Assembly: GCA_017744605.1 (NCBI GenBank)
Contig: JAGIAZ010000011.1
Span: 24,634-88,633, forward strand
DNA from: Sphingobium sp.
Lineage (GTDB): Bacteria > Pseudomonadota > Alphaproteobacteria > Sphingomonadales > Sphingomonadaceae
Direction of reading: 5' to 3'
Length of the DNA stretch: 64,000 nucleotides
The position numbers and the translations under genes were made by a program. The notes beneath the pieces were generated by a model that ran no database searches, was not told the DNA's origin, and was given only the letters and a program-made list of their open reading frames with translations. Numbering within the stretch: the first letter of the stretch is position 1; every line of letters starts with the position of its first letter. Below are positions 17,426 to 25,835 of this stretch, piece after piece.

Positions 17426-20400
17426 ATGCCAATAGACAAAGTTCGTGCAACCGATCAGCTTCGCGCCTTCGACTTCCGCCGCCTGTTCATTGAGGAGCTT
17501 GGCTGGGACAATCCCGGCTCCAAAAAGGCCGAATCCATCCTCGCTGATGGCCAGCCTTTCGACCTTACGCCTGTCGCGGAAAAACGCGGCGTCCGCATCT
17601 TCCATTGCGCCACCCTCCCGGATCGTCATACCCGTCAGAAGATCGAGCGAGAGGTGACGAAGCTCGCCTATGAGCATCTCATCATCTTCACCGATCCCGG
17701 AAAAAGCCGCCAAATCTGGCAATGGGTGGCGCGGGAAAAGGGTAAGCCCGCCGCTTTCCGCGAATATGACTGGCGAACCAAGACCGCGCCCGACCTACTG
17801 CTACAGAAGCTCGATCACATCGCCTTCTCCCTCAATGACGAGGAAGGGCTGACGCTTGCGGGCGCGACAGTCGCCCTACGCGATGCCTTCGACCGGGAGA
17901 AGATCACCAAACGCTTTTATGAGGATTTCAAGAAGCAGCACGACGCCTTCCTGGGCTTCATCAAGGGCCTCGCCAATGCCGCGGACACAGCTTGGTATGC
18001 CTCACTGATGCTCAATCGGCTGATGTTCGTCTATTTCATCCAGAAGAAGGGGTTTCTGGATGGCGACATCCATTACCTGCGTAACCGGCTGGACACCGTT
18101 CGCAAGGCGCAGGGCAAGGACCAGTTCCACAGCTTCTACCGTGCCTTCCTGCTCAAGTTGTTCCACGGCGGCCTCGCCACGCCGGTAGACTCGCGCGATT
18201 CGGACACCGCCAAGCTGATCGGAAACATCCCCTATCTCAACGGCGGTTTGTTCGAGCCGCACGCGCTGGAAAGCGAAGGTCACGAAATCCAGATCGCCGA
18301 CACGGCCTTCGAGGCTGTCTTTGCCTTTTTCGATCAATACGAATGGACGCTGGACACCCGCGCGATCACCGAAGCTAACGGGCGCGAGATCAACCCGGAC
18401 GTGCTAGGCCACATCTTCGAGAAATACATCAACCAGAAGCAGATGGGGGCCTATTACACCAAGGAGGACATCACCGACTACATCACTCGCTCCACCGCTA
18501 TCCCGTGGCTGTTCCGCAATGCGGAGGGGCATGACAAGATGGCGTTCGAGCCGGGCGGCACGGTCTGGAGAATGCTCGCTGACGATCCCGACACTTATAT
18601 TTTCGAATCTGTCCGTCACGGCGCGGACGTGCCGCTACCCGACAATATCGCCGCCGGCGTCGGCGATGTCTCCAAACGCGGCGACTGGAACAAGGTCGCC
18701 ACCCCCGACATCGGCCTTCCCGCTGAAACGTGGCGCGAGGCCGTCGCTCGGCGCGAGCGTTACGCCGCCATCCGGGCCAAGCTGGTGGCTGGGCAGTTGT
18801 CGGGCATTGAGGAGCTAGTCACGCTCAATCTCGACATCCGCCAGTTCGCCCAGGACGCCATCCAATATGCCGAAAGCCCGGATCTTGTCAGCGCCTTCTG
18901 GAAAGGGATTTCGGCGGTCAAGGTGCTGGACCCGGCCTGCGGATCGGGCGCGTTCCTGTTCGCCGCGCTTAACATCCTCTACGATCTTTATGACGCCTGC
19001 CTTGAACGAATGGAGCAGTTCGTCGCCGGTACGCCCGAAGGCAGCAGCCCACCCCAGCAATATTCAGACTTCCGCGAGGTGCTGGCCCGAATCACCCGCC
19101 ATCCCAACCGCGCCTATTTCATCTACAAATCCATCATCCTCGACAATCTCTATGGGGTGGACATCATGGATGAGGCGGTGGAGATTTGTAAGCTCCGCCT
19201 GTTTCTGAAGCTGGCCGCGCAACTGGAAAGCGCCGACCAGATCGAGCCGCTGCCCGACATCGACTTCAACATCCGCGCGGGCAACACGCTGATCGGCTAC
19301 ACGTCATTCGCGGACGTGCGGAAGGCGACCGAGGCCAAGGGGTTCGATTTTGACGATCGCGCGGGCAAGATTGAGAAGGCGGCGCAGGATTTGGCTGAAG
19401 CCTTCCGTCTGTTCCGCCAGCAGCAGACCACGCTTCACGGGCACATCAACGGCACCCATAAGGCCGAGCTTCGCGCCCGGCTGGGGGCGCTCGATGCCCA
19501 ACTGGATAGCTTTCTAGCGCAGGACTACGGAGTCGATCTTGCCGATACCGCAAGATTCCGGGCGTGGAAAGCCAACCACAAGCCGTTTCACTGGCTTGCG
19601 GAGTTTTATGCGATCATCGCGGCGGGCGGGTTTGATATCGTGGTCGGAAATCCGCCCTACGTCAAAGCCTCCGATGCCCGGAAAGAATATACCATCCGCA
19701 ACTACAGCACCGAGCGATGCCCGGACATTTACGCTTGGGTGATGGAACGGGCAGCAACTTTGGCATCGAAGCAAGGCGCATATGGCATGATCGTGCCGTT
19801 GAGCCTCACCTTCTCCGGCAACTTCCAGCCTCTACGGAACCTCTTGTTCGATAATTTCACAGCAAGCTGGTTTTCTTCATTCGCACGCATCCCCGCCGCC
19901 CTATTCAGCGCCGAAGTCCGAGTTCGTAACACCATCTACATAGGCCTGCGATCCGGTGATACCGGGCATCACACCACGATCACCCACCGCTGGTTTGAAG
20001 TGGCACGCCCGCACCTCGTTGAACGTATTGAGTACGCGCGCTTCGATCAGGCGCTTTGGGATGGACTCGTGCCAAAGTTTGGGAATCAAAGGCTTCTCTC
20101 CGCATTTGAAGCTGCAAAGGCAACCATTCCACCAATTGATGCCAAGATTGCGTCTCGGGCGACGGCCCATCAACTCCACTTCAAAAAATCGGCCTATAAT
20201 TGGGTATCATTTGGCTTTGACCCTGCTCCGGCCTACGACAATTTGGGCGACGAGTTACCCGTCACTGAATCTGGGATCACATCATTCGATAGCTGGGACA
20301 GTGCGGCACTCGCGCACAGCTATCTAAATGGAAAGCTCGCGCTGGTATGGTGGGCAATCATTGGCGATGATTTCCACGTCACGAAATCCAATTTCGAGGC

Positions 20401-20692
20401 AATTCCGTTCCCAAGCTCTATACCTGACGACGACCGTTCTCGTCTGCTCGATTTATCAAATAAGCTATCCGACAGCATGGCGAAAAATACGGTTTTTAAG
20501 TTAAATGCCGGAAAGAGAATCGGAAATTACAATCTAGCGATGTGCCGGAGCATAACCGACCTGTCAGATTCCATATGGTTGCGGAACCTGAATATGCCCG
20601 ACGCTATGCAGGATATTGAGCTTGCATACGCCCAAATCGTCAAAACAGACTTCGAGGAGGAAAGCTCCGATGAACTCGGCGACGCGGCGTAA
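17426..20692 (+). CDS. Class I DNA adenine-N6 methyltransferase (Eco57I/DrmMI/PglX-like)
   Basis: 1088 residues. Motif X-like QMGAYYTKEDITDYI lies near 330-345. The SAM-binding motif I is DPACGSGAF from Asp502 and the catalytic motif IV is NPPY at 742-745, the N6-adenine type. The region after about 760 should hold the target-recognition part. Residues 1-160 form an N-terminal domain (KRGVRIFHCATLPDRHTRQ) reminiscent of those fused to type IIG enzymes, but I see no clear D-ExK nuclease motif. ATG at 17426 with GAGGGGG five bases upstream. It starts 10 bases after the helicase gene and ends 5 bases before the PLD gene. The last third is noticeably AT-richer than the rest. Confidence 0.9.
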   Translation: MPIDKVRATDQLRAFDFRRLFIEELGWDNPGSKKAESILADGQPFDLTPVAEKRGVRIFHCATLPDRHTRQKIEREVTKLAYEHLIIFTDPGKSRQIWQWVAREKGKPAAFREYDWRTKTAPDLLLQKLDHIAFSLNDEEGLTLAGATVALRDAFDREKITKRFYEDFKKQHDAFLGFIKGLANAADTAWYASLMLNRLMFVYFIQKKGFLDGDIHYLRNRLDTVRKAQGKDQFHSFYRAFLLKLFHGGLATPVDSRDSDTAKLIGNIPYLNGGLFEPHALESEGHEIQIADTAFEAVFAFFDQYEWTLDTRAITEANGREINPDVLGHIFEKYINQKQMGAYYTKEDITDYITRSTAIPWLFRNAEGHDKMAFEPGGTVWRMLADDPDTYIFESVRHGADVPLPDNIAAGVGDVSKRGDWNKVATPDIGLPAETWREAVARRERYAAIRAKLVAGQLSGIEELVTLNLDIRQFAQDAIQYAESPDLVSAFWKGISAVKVLDPACGSGAFLFAALNILYDLYDACLERMEQFVAGTPEGSSPPQQYSDFREVLARITRHPNRAYFIYKSIILDNLYGVDIMDEAVEICKLRLFLKLAAQLESADQIEPLPDIDFNIRAGNTLIGYTSFADVRKATEAKGFDFDDRAGKIEKAAQDLAEAFRLFRQQQTTLHGHINGTHKAELRARLGALDAQLDSFLAQDYGVDLADTARFRAWKANHKPFHWLAEFYAIIAAGGFDIVVGNPPYVKASDARKEYTIRNYSTERCPDIYAWVMERAATLASKQGAYGMIVPLSLTFSGNFQPLRNLLFDNFTASWFSSFARIPAALFSAEVRVRNTIYIGLRSGDTGHHTTITHRWFEVARPHLVERIEYARFDQALWDGLVPKFGNQRLLSAFEAAKATIPPIDAKIASRATAHQLHFKKSAYNWVSFGFDPAPAYDNLGDELPVTESGITSFDSWDSAALAHSYLNGKLALVWWAIIGDDFHVTKSNFEAIPFPSSIPDDDRSRLLDLSNKLSDSMAKNTVFKLNAGKRIGNYNLAMCRSITDLSDSIWLRNLNMPDAMQDIELAYAQIVKTDFEEESSDELGDAA

Positions 20693-20697
20693 CCCGG

Positions 20698-21582
20698 ATG
20701 CCTAAGGATACGATCAAACTCGAAACGGGCAGTATCTGGCGTCGCATAACCATTGCCGCTAGATCGGCGACAAACCCATCATCGGCAGCCGTCGCCTATT
20801 TCGGTAGTGACGGCCACAACCTTCTACCTCTACGGGCCGGGAGTAGCTTGGTTGTTGACGCGAGCATTGCAAGCATTTCAACGGGCCTAACCAACCCGAA
20901 GTCCCTGCGAAAACTCCATAATATCGGAGTATCTGTTTATTCTTTCCCACTACTTCATACCAAAATGTTCGCATTTGACGGGATAGCGTTTGTTGGCTCG
21001 ACAAACGCCTCTCATAACTCTGCCAACGTATTAATTGAAGCATCTCTTTCTAGCCGTTCCGCCAACGTCATTAAATCCGTTCGCGACTACATAGATTCGC
21101 TTTGCACCGACCAACTGGACGAAGATGCCTTTGATTGGCTGGAGGCCCAATATCGTCCTCCCCGCGAAAAAATTCCTAGCGTTACCGTCCATCCAAACCC
21201 TCGGCTCGTGATGCAGATAATGGCATCGGACCAGCAGGGCTATTCCGGCCATCAGGTCCAACCCCCCTCGGGAGCATGGGATTCCTTCTTCGGTGTGAAC
21301 ATCGGCGATGCTGTGCTGCCAACGCTTCGCTTGCGAAACAAGTTAACGGGCGATGTTATAGACCGAAAGGTAGTGCGCCACGCTTTGGTGATGACGATTG
21401 ATATTCCCGAGTCCTCTACGGGTGCGATCCTGGAGATGTGGAGAGTGGGCCCTAACCGCTACGATTATCGGGTGGTTATGCCCGGTCAGCGTGGATTTGG
21501 CACTTTGGATCGCGCCCTCCACAATACGGTCAATCCACTTTGGCACTCCGGTCGCCTTTGGTTTACCTCCATCTCTCTATAA
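20698..21582 (+). CDS. PLD-family nuclease-like protein (DrmC-like role possible)
   Basis: 294 residues with a single HKD motif: LLHTKMFAF (His87, Lys89) followed by GSTNASHNS. Single-motif PLD nucleases dimerise to build the active site. The C-terminal half (about 150-294) has no family I recognise; it contains PPSGAWDSFFGVNIGDAVLPTL and may bind a partner or DNA. Third gene of the operon, 5 bases after the methylase stop. Base composition is clearly more AT-rich than the mobilisation genes, a sign of separate origin. It could pair with the PLD domain fused to the helicase; that is speculation. Confidence 0.8.
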   Translation: MPKDTIKLETGSIWRRITIAARSATNPSSAAVAYFGSDGHNLLPLRAGSSLVVDASIASISTGLTNPKSLRKLHNIGVSVYSFPLLHTKMFAFDGIAFVGSTNASHNSANVLIEASLSSRSANVIKSVRDYIDSLCTDQLDEDAFDWLEAQYRPPREKIPSVTVHPNPRLVMQIMASDQQGYSGHQVQPPSGAWDSFFGVNIGDAVLPTLRLRNKLTGDVIDRKVVRHALVMTIDIPESSTGAILEMWRVGPNRYDYRVVMPGQRGFGTLDRALHNTVNPLWHSGRLWFTSISL

Positions 21583-21662
21583 AAGTATTGAAGATTAAAC
21601 GGTGTTCTTGGTTGCTTGGTGGACTCCCGCAAATCCCAAGTCGATTTGGAAGCCGACGGTTC

Positions 21663-23180
21663 TTACGGCGGCGACACCAGCCGGACCGACGAGCCGGGCT
21701 GCGTCTGATACTCTATCTTCAAAACCTTGGCCGGATGGGTCTTTGCGCAATAACGCACCATGATGGTGTCGCCCCGGATCGCAGGGCAAAGCCCGGACCC
21801 GTAAAGAACATCGGCCAGCGCATCGAATGTCGTCGCCTTCGCCCGATAGGCGCCGGTCCAGCGCACCGCCCAGATGTCTTCGTTGGCTTTGATCTGGTAG
21901 CCGGCCCGGTTGGCGATTCCACCAACAGCGCCCAGCACGGTATCGGCCCGGATATCAAAATCGAGCACGGCGGATAGGTCGGCTGGCGTGGCGCGGCTTG
22001 TCTGTGCGGATGGCGGGTACATTCGCAACATCACCACCTCGGCGCTCAGTATCATCAGCAGCAGCGCCATCACGATGTCCAAGGTCCGATCGGACCATCG
22101 AGCAAACCATTCCAATTGCCAGAACGTTCGATCGGGAATGAGCCGGTTCCAACGAAAGCGCGGAAGCCTTGCACGCGATTCAATCGACCAATTCCGGCGC
22201 GGCAGATCGGGGTTTTCGGTAACGTCCGGAATGGCGATGGCGGTCGATGGCGTGTCGCTCGCGGACGGATCGATCTCGCGTTCAAGCGACGCGAGGTGAT
22301 CGGCACAAACCCAGATTACCCGACGCGCGAGAACGTCGACGCGGCCGAGCGCCCATGTCAGTTCATCTGCCGTGATACGGAAATGATCGCTGTAACGCGC
22401 CTCGACGTAGGCGCGCCGAATCCGCGAGAACACGCGCCGTTCAAACCGCGTTTCGCCCGTCCATATGTCGCGGAGTCGTTCATCCTGCTGCTCGGCAAAG
22501 TCGCGTAACTCGTCCAACGCATGCGTGCGGCGGCTGTGTAGTGTCAGCGTCCACAACACGCAGTGATAGAGACGCTCGCACGCCTGATGGAGCATCAATG
22601 CCGCCATCGGTAGATTGCCCTGATCGCGATAGAAATGCGCGCCGAGAACGAAAGCGCGCGCCTTGGGCAGCCACTTTTCGGCGGTGCGGATAGCGTGATC
22701 GCGACCTTCCACCGCCGACAGTAATCGTGGCGTCGCCAGCGGCTTATCGCAGGATTGGTAGAGGATGATGCCGCCTTCGGCGATCGCGGTGAAGAAGCGG
22801 ATGCCGCCCGACAGCGCGCGGTTGACCTCGGCGAGGCTGTGAACGGTCAAGCGAACCGGGCGCCGGATCACGCCCGCCTGCCACGCGCGGTGCAGCCGGT
22901 CGATTGCGAACCGCCAATATCGTTGAGGTTTCGTCAGCTCGCCGTGGTTGACGATGACCAGAATGTCGAACGGGACAGTGGCCGCGTCGGCTTCCCGTTC
23001 GCACCATGCAGGATCGGCAAAGGCACCGAACAGGATCAGTTTGAGGATGCGCCCTGCTTTGCGGTGGGGCGAGAGCTTGCCCTTGAGCGCTTCGGCGAAT
23101 TCCTCGAACAGGATGTTGGTGGCGACGCCGAGTTCCTGGGTGACTGCATAGGGCAGATGGTCGAGGTCGGTTCGCATCAT
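21663..23180 (-). CDS. nucleotidyltransferase-HEPN protein with membrane anchor and C-terminal STN domain
   Basis: 505 residues. At 46-145 is a nucleotidyltransferase-like fold (LILFGAFAD..., PFDILVIVNHGE) in which only one of the usual D-x-D aspartates remains. At 160-300 is a HEPN domain (AALMLHQACERLYHCVLW, RRTHALDEL, YVEARYSDHF). One membrane helix lies at 369-388 (IVMALLLMILSAEVVMLRMY). At 406-478 is an STN domain (FDIRADTVLGAVGGIANRAGYQI ... YGSGLCPAIRGDTIMV), as found in the periplasm in TonB receptors and secretins. Basic residues before the helix put NTase-HEPN in the cytoplasm and STN outside. Last gene of a coupled three-gene operon; GGAGG precedes the start. Confidence 0.8.
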   Translation of the reverse strand: MMRTDLDHLPYAVTQELGVATNILFEEFAEALKGKLSPHRKAGRILKLILFGAFADPAWCEREADAATVPFDILVIVNHGELTKPQRYWRFAIDRLHRAWQAGVIRRPVRLTVHSLAEVNRALSGGIRFFTAIAEGGIILYQSCDKPLATPRLLSAVEGRDHAIRTAEKWLPKARAFVLGAHFYRDQGNLPMAALMLHQACERLYHCVLWTLTLHSRRTHALDELRDFAEQQDERLRDIWTGETRFERRVFSRIRRAYVEARYSDHFRITADELTWALGRVDVLARRVIWVCADHLASLEREIDPSASDTPSTAIAIPDVTENPDLPRRNWSIESRARLPRFRWNRLIPDRTFWQLEWFARWSDRTLDIVMALLLMILSAEVVMLRMYPPSAQTSRATPADLSAVLDFDIRADTVLGAVGGIANRAGYQIKANEDIWAVRWTGAYRAKATTFDALADVLYGSGLCPAIRGDTIMVRYCAKTHPAKVLKIEYQTQPGSSVRLVSPP

Positions 23181-23629
23181 GACTCGCCTCCATCAATGGC
23201 CATGAAATGTGCAGCTTCGAGCGCGCGCAGGTCCGGCTCGAAGAAGCGCAACGCTTCGATGACCTCGGGCCAGAGATGGTCGCCAATGAGCCTGAACTTG
23301 AAGATGATCGCGGATACGTCGGGTGCCCTTGTATCCAGCACAGCGTCGCGCGCGACATCACAGCGTTCGAGCGCCCTCACATATTCCCGCCACGCCGATT
23401 GTTTTCTCGCCTTGGCGAGCAGGTTCGATGTGTCGGCGAAATACAATGCTTCGGCGGCATCGAATCTTTCACGAAACGGCTCCGTCTCCGCTTCAGCCTT
23501 GCGCAATGCCTGAACCACGGCGTGCCATCCATCGGCTGGAATATGAGGGGCTGGAACCGGGATGCCGGCAATCGGCATCGCGGTGAGCGCACGCAATAGC
23601 CCGCGGCGCGAGGCTTGAGGTCCGCTCAT
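23177..23629 (-). CDS. small helical protein with Tat-like N terminus, unknown function
   Basis: 150 residues. The N terminus SRRGLLRALTAMPIAGIPVP resembles a short twin-arginine signal, so the protein may be exported. The rest is predicted helical (WHAVVQALRKAEAETEPFRERFDAAEALYF ...) and rich in Ala, Glu and Arg. The start overlaps the stop of the upstream gene by one base (TGATG) and its stop overlaps the next start (ATGA), so it is made in step with both NTase/HEPN proteins. No known family; possibly a periplasmic ligand or partner for the STN domain of the next protein, an inference from topology and coupling. Confidence 0.7.
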   Translation of the reverse strand: MSGPQASRRGLLRALTAMPIAGIPVPAPHIPADGWHAVVQALRKAEAETEPFRERFDAAEALYFADTSNLLAKARKQSAWREYVRALERCDVARDAVLDTRAPDVSAIIFKFRLIGDHLWPEVIEALRFFEPDLRALEAAHFMAIDGGES

Positions 23630-24855
23630 CACGCATCCTCCTCGGCTGGAAGGCCGCGATAGCCCGTGGCCCTGCCGACAGCGTCGAGCAAGGTTCGGAT
23701 GTTCTCGACGATGGCCGGCAATGGCATTGCCGCTTCCACCTCGCGCGCCAGCGCGGAGGTGCGGCCGTTCATATGGAAGCGCGCCAATGGGCCGGCGAGC
23801 CGCGCCATTGTGGGCCGGATATCGCTCAGCCCCTCGGCAGCCGCGCAGGCCAGCGCCTTCTCGATATCGAGGCCGATGCTGCGTCGGTTCCATTCGTCGG
23901 ACGCGCCCTTGCGCAGCAGGTAGGATTTGAGCGCGAACTCGGCGGCATGGGCGGCGCCGCTGACGACGATCAGCCCGGGCGCGCCATCGGCATCCAGATG
24001 CGCTGCGAAAGCGATCGCCCGGCGATAGAGCGCGACCGCGAGGATGCGGTCGAAATCCTGCGGGCGATGGCAGAGGTCGAGATTGTGTCGCGGGTGCGCC
24101 TCCAATCGCGGGCGAAGCGACCGGGGTAACGCATCGTCACCGAGTGCTGCGAGAAGCGTGCCGAGCGCTTCGGCGAGATGCATCTCGGCTTCCGCCTCGC
24201 TGATTTCCAGCCAAATCGCGATCGAGTGGTAATCAAGGCCGCGTCGCCGGTAGGTATGGAACGCCTCACGCGGGAGCGGCGGTAGGGTTGCCGCCGCTTG
24301 TGCGATCTGCGCGTGGATCGCTTCGGCCTTGGCGTCCCTCGGGGCGTCCATCGCCCGGTCGTAGAGGATGATGCCGTTGTCGTAGCGGCTGGTCAGGAAC
24401 TGATTGCCGCGAGCGCGAAAGCGCTCTGGTTCATCGATCGTGAACACCGAAAGCGTCAGCGGCGCGGGGCCGAGAATTTCTCGCGTCACCGCACGGCGTG
24501 CAATGCCCCAGTAGCGGTTGAGGCCCTTAAAGGCCTCGTGATCGACGAACGCCCAGATCTCAAGCTCGGTATAACATCCGTCCTCGCGGTCGGGGCGATC
24601 GAGATCGGCATAATTCCCCACCAGCATCAGCCAGTGCAACGTGCCGCGCTTCGGCGCGACGCCGCGACGGTTGACGAAATGGATGCGGAGCAGGCGCGCC
24701 GCGCGTTCCACCTCGAAACGTCGCCGGTGGATCAGATGGACCACGCGGGCCTTCACGCTTTCGCGTAGCTCACCGGCTTCAGCCATTGTCGGCTGTGGCT
24801 CGTTCAGGCCGGCCAGAGCACGCCGCGCTCTGACAGTGCTTCTTCTCCCGGGCAT
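23629..24855 (-). CDS. NTase-like / sigma-70 region 4-like / HEPN-like multidomain protein
   Basis: 408 residues. Residues about 70-170 look like a degenerate nucleotidyltransferase (ends DNGIILYDRAMDAP, matching EGGIILYQSCDKP in the 505-residue neighbour). Residues 190-240 read as a sigma-70 region 4 HTH: LPPLPREAFHTYRRRGLDYHSIAIWLEISEAEAEMHLAEAL spans 191-231, much like FecI-type sigma factors. Residues about 265-400 resemble HEPN (HAAEFALKSYLLRKG, IGLDIEKALACAAAEGL). No sigma region 2 is present. Start at 24855 chosen for a GGAGG site five bases upstream; an ATG at 24873 is possible. First gene of the operon. Confidence 0.7.
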   Translation of the reverse strand: MPGRRSTVRARRALAGLNEPQPTMAEAGELRESVKARVVHLIHRRRFEVERAARLLRIHFVNRRGVAPKRGTLHWLMLVGNYADLDRPDREDGCYTELEIWAFVDHEAFKGLNRYWGIARRAVTREILGPAPLTLSVFTIDEPERFRARGNQFLTSRYDNGIILYDRAMDAPRDAKAEAIHAQIAQAAATLPPLPREAFHTYRRRGLDYHSIAIWLEISEAEAEMHLAEALGTLLAALGDDALPRSLRPRLEAHPRHNLDLCHRPQDFDRILAVALYRRAIAFAAHLDADGAPGLIVVSGAAHAAEFALKSYLLRKGASDEWNRRSIGLDIEKALACAAAEGLSDIRPTMARLAGPLARFHMNGRTSALAREVEAAMPLPAIVENIRTLLDAVGRATGYRGLPAEEDA

Positions 24856-25022
24856 ACGCCCTCCGTTCCGCATCCTGCGGTTGCAGCGGGAAGTGAGGGG
24901 GCGGATGCACTATCTCCCGAACTCCCGCGCGCTGGGCGCGGGAGCCGCCGGGGCTGGTAACATGATCCGAAGACATGCGCCGTTGCCTTTGGCCCGAAGG
25001 CTTGGACATGCGCAACGGCACC

Positions 25023-25043
25023 CCGAAAACGATACGTTTTCGG
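25023..25043. promoter_or_regulatory. inverted repeat upstream of the NTase/HEPN operon
   Basis: CCGAAAACG-ATA-CGTTTTCGG, perfect 9-bp arms, about 170 bases before the start of the 24855 gene, in a stretch without genes. A nearby pair GCCGTTGC/GCAACGGC (about 24977-25022) can also form a hairpin. Either could be an operator for the operon. Confidence 0.4.
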
Positions 25044-25131
25044 AACCTATTTCGGATCGGGATTACCAGTCCCGGCGCTGCCCTTTGCGCAGCGCAATCG
25101 AACGATATCAAAGATTTCGGGCCGCGCCAAC

Positions 25132-25356
25132 TTAGGTTCCTTCGCCGGCGTTAAACGGACGCCAGCGCCTTGTTACGATTTCAGCAAAGTCCTGATCGTG
25201 AAAATCAACGCCGATTTTGAGGTGCGGGGCAAGCTCATCCCACAAGGCGCCTCCAAAAGGGAAAGTCCGGAGCAGCCGTCTAAGTATCGACTGGTCGCTT
25301 ATCGAAGCGGCATAGCCAGCACGGTTTTCACGGCCCGGCTGGTCGCCGTTTGACCG
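25132..25356 (-). pseudogene. possible 3' remnant of a gene near the island right end
   Basis: A 74-codon open frame, closed upstream by TAG at 25357-25359 and ending at TAA (25132-25134). It has no start codon near its 5' end but reads like protein: FPFGGALWDELAPHLKIGVDF and IVTRRWRPFNAGEG. I read it as the tail of a gene whose front was lost. Family unknown. The surrounding 24856-25534 otherwise holds only short hairpins and no convincing gene. Confidence 0.35.
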
Positions 25357-25534
25357 CTACACCGGTGCATGGCAGAGAGTCGGAAGCGCCTATGCCCCAA
25401 TCATCGGAAGTCTTGCGCGGACTCGGTTCAAGAGATTTTTCAGGCCAGAATTATCAGGGCTTTTTTGGGGGCATTAGTGGAGAGGCGAACTCAAATCAAA
25501 GAATAAAATCAATACTTTCAATGGCCTAATTCCG

Positions 25535-25555
25535 GTCCCTCCTCCCTACCATTTT
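25535..25555 (+). other. attR: right attachment-site copy
   Basis: Repeats 21 of the 22 bases of the tRNA-Met 3' end core at 5407-5428, lacking one G inside the acceptor-stem part. It cannot rebuild a tRNA by itself and marks the right border of the island. Confidence 0.8.
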
Positions 25556-25575
25556 CCGGTCTTCCTGAGGCCGTT

Positions 25576-25680
25576 GATGATTGAAAAAATACATAATTTC
25601 TGCTAGTTTACAGCTAACGCTGATTGTCGGCGATTGCCTCTGTCTGCCTGTAATCGTGGAAGATGGGGGCCTTTTGGGGC
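25576..25680 (+). repeat. decayed second copy of the integrase upstream region
   Basis: Aligns along its length with 5450-5556, between attL and the integrase gene: shared blocks include TGAAAAAAT, GCTGATTGTCGGCGAT and GTAATCGTGGAAGATGGGGG, with scattered substitutions and small gaps. No integrase follows; the similarity stops at about 25680. It looks like the leftover left end of another island that used the same tRNA site, or of a deleted tandem copy. Confidence 0.75.
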
Positions 25681-25835
25681 GGCATTGCATTTTCCGTCTA
25701 TCCACGGCGCTTAGAAAAATAAGCTGCCTCTTGAGCGAAAAGGTCGCAAAATCCTCCCACGAAATGTGAGCGCCAATGTGGGACGTCACCGCCGGTGGTT
25801 GTCGCGTGGGCGTGCCCGCTGGATTGGCCTTGACC

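Larger units (their letters stand above)
5425..25555. mobile_element. integrated mobilisable genomic island in tRNA-Met
   Basis: A roughly 20.1 kb segment bounded by the att repeats at 5407-5428 and 25535-25555. In order it holds the integrase, a membrane protein, an excisionase-like protein, a MobF mobilisation set (candidate oriT, RHH protein, coupling protein, relaxase), a PLD-helicase/methylase/PLD module and a three-gene NTase/HEPN/STN operon. No type IV secretion or replication genes were found, so transfer would need a helper conjugation system. Confidence 0.85.

Noticed and set aside
14044..21582. Full DISARM, BREX or type I restriction system
   Set aside because: DrmA and DrmB, PglZ and BrxC, or an HsdS specificity subunit are all absent, so only a partial resemblance is claimed.
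25369..25509. 46-codon plus-strand frame near the island right end
   Set aside because: No ribosome site and no recognisable pattern; likely chance.
5425..25555. Self-transmissible ICE
   Set aside because: No VirB-type secretion genes occur anywhere in the island; mobilisable element is the better description.
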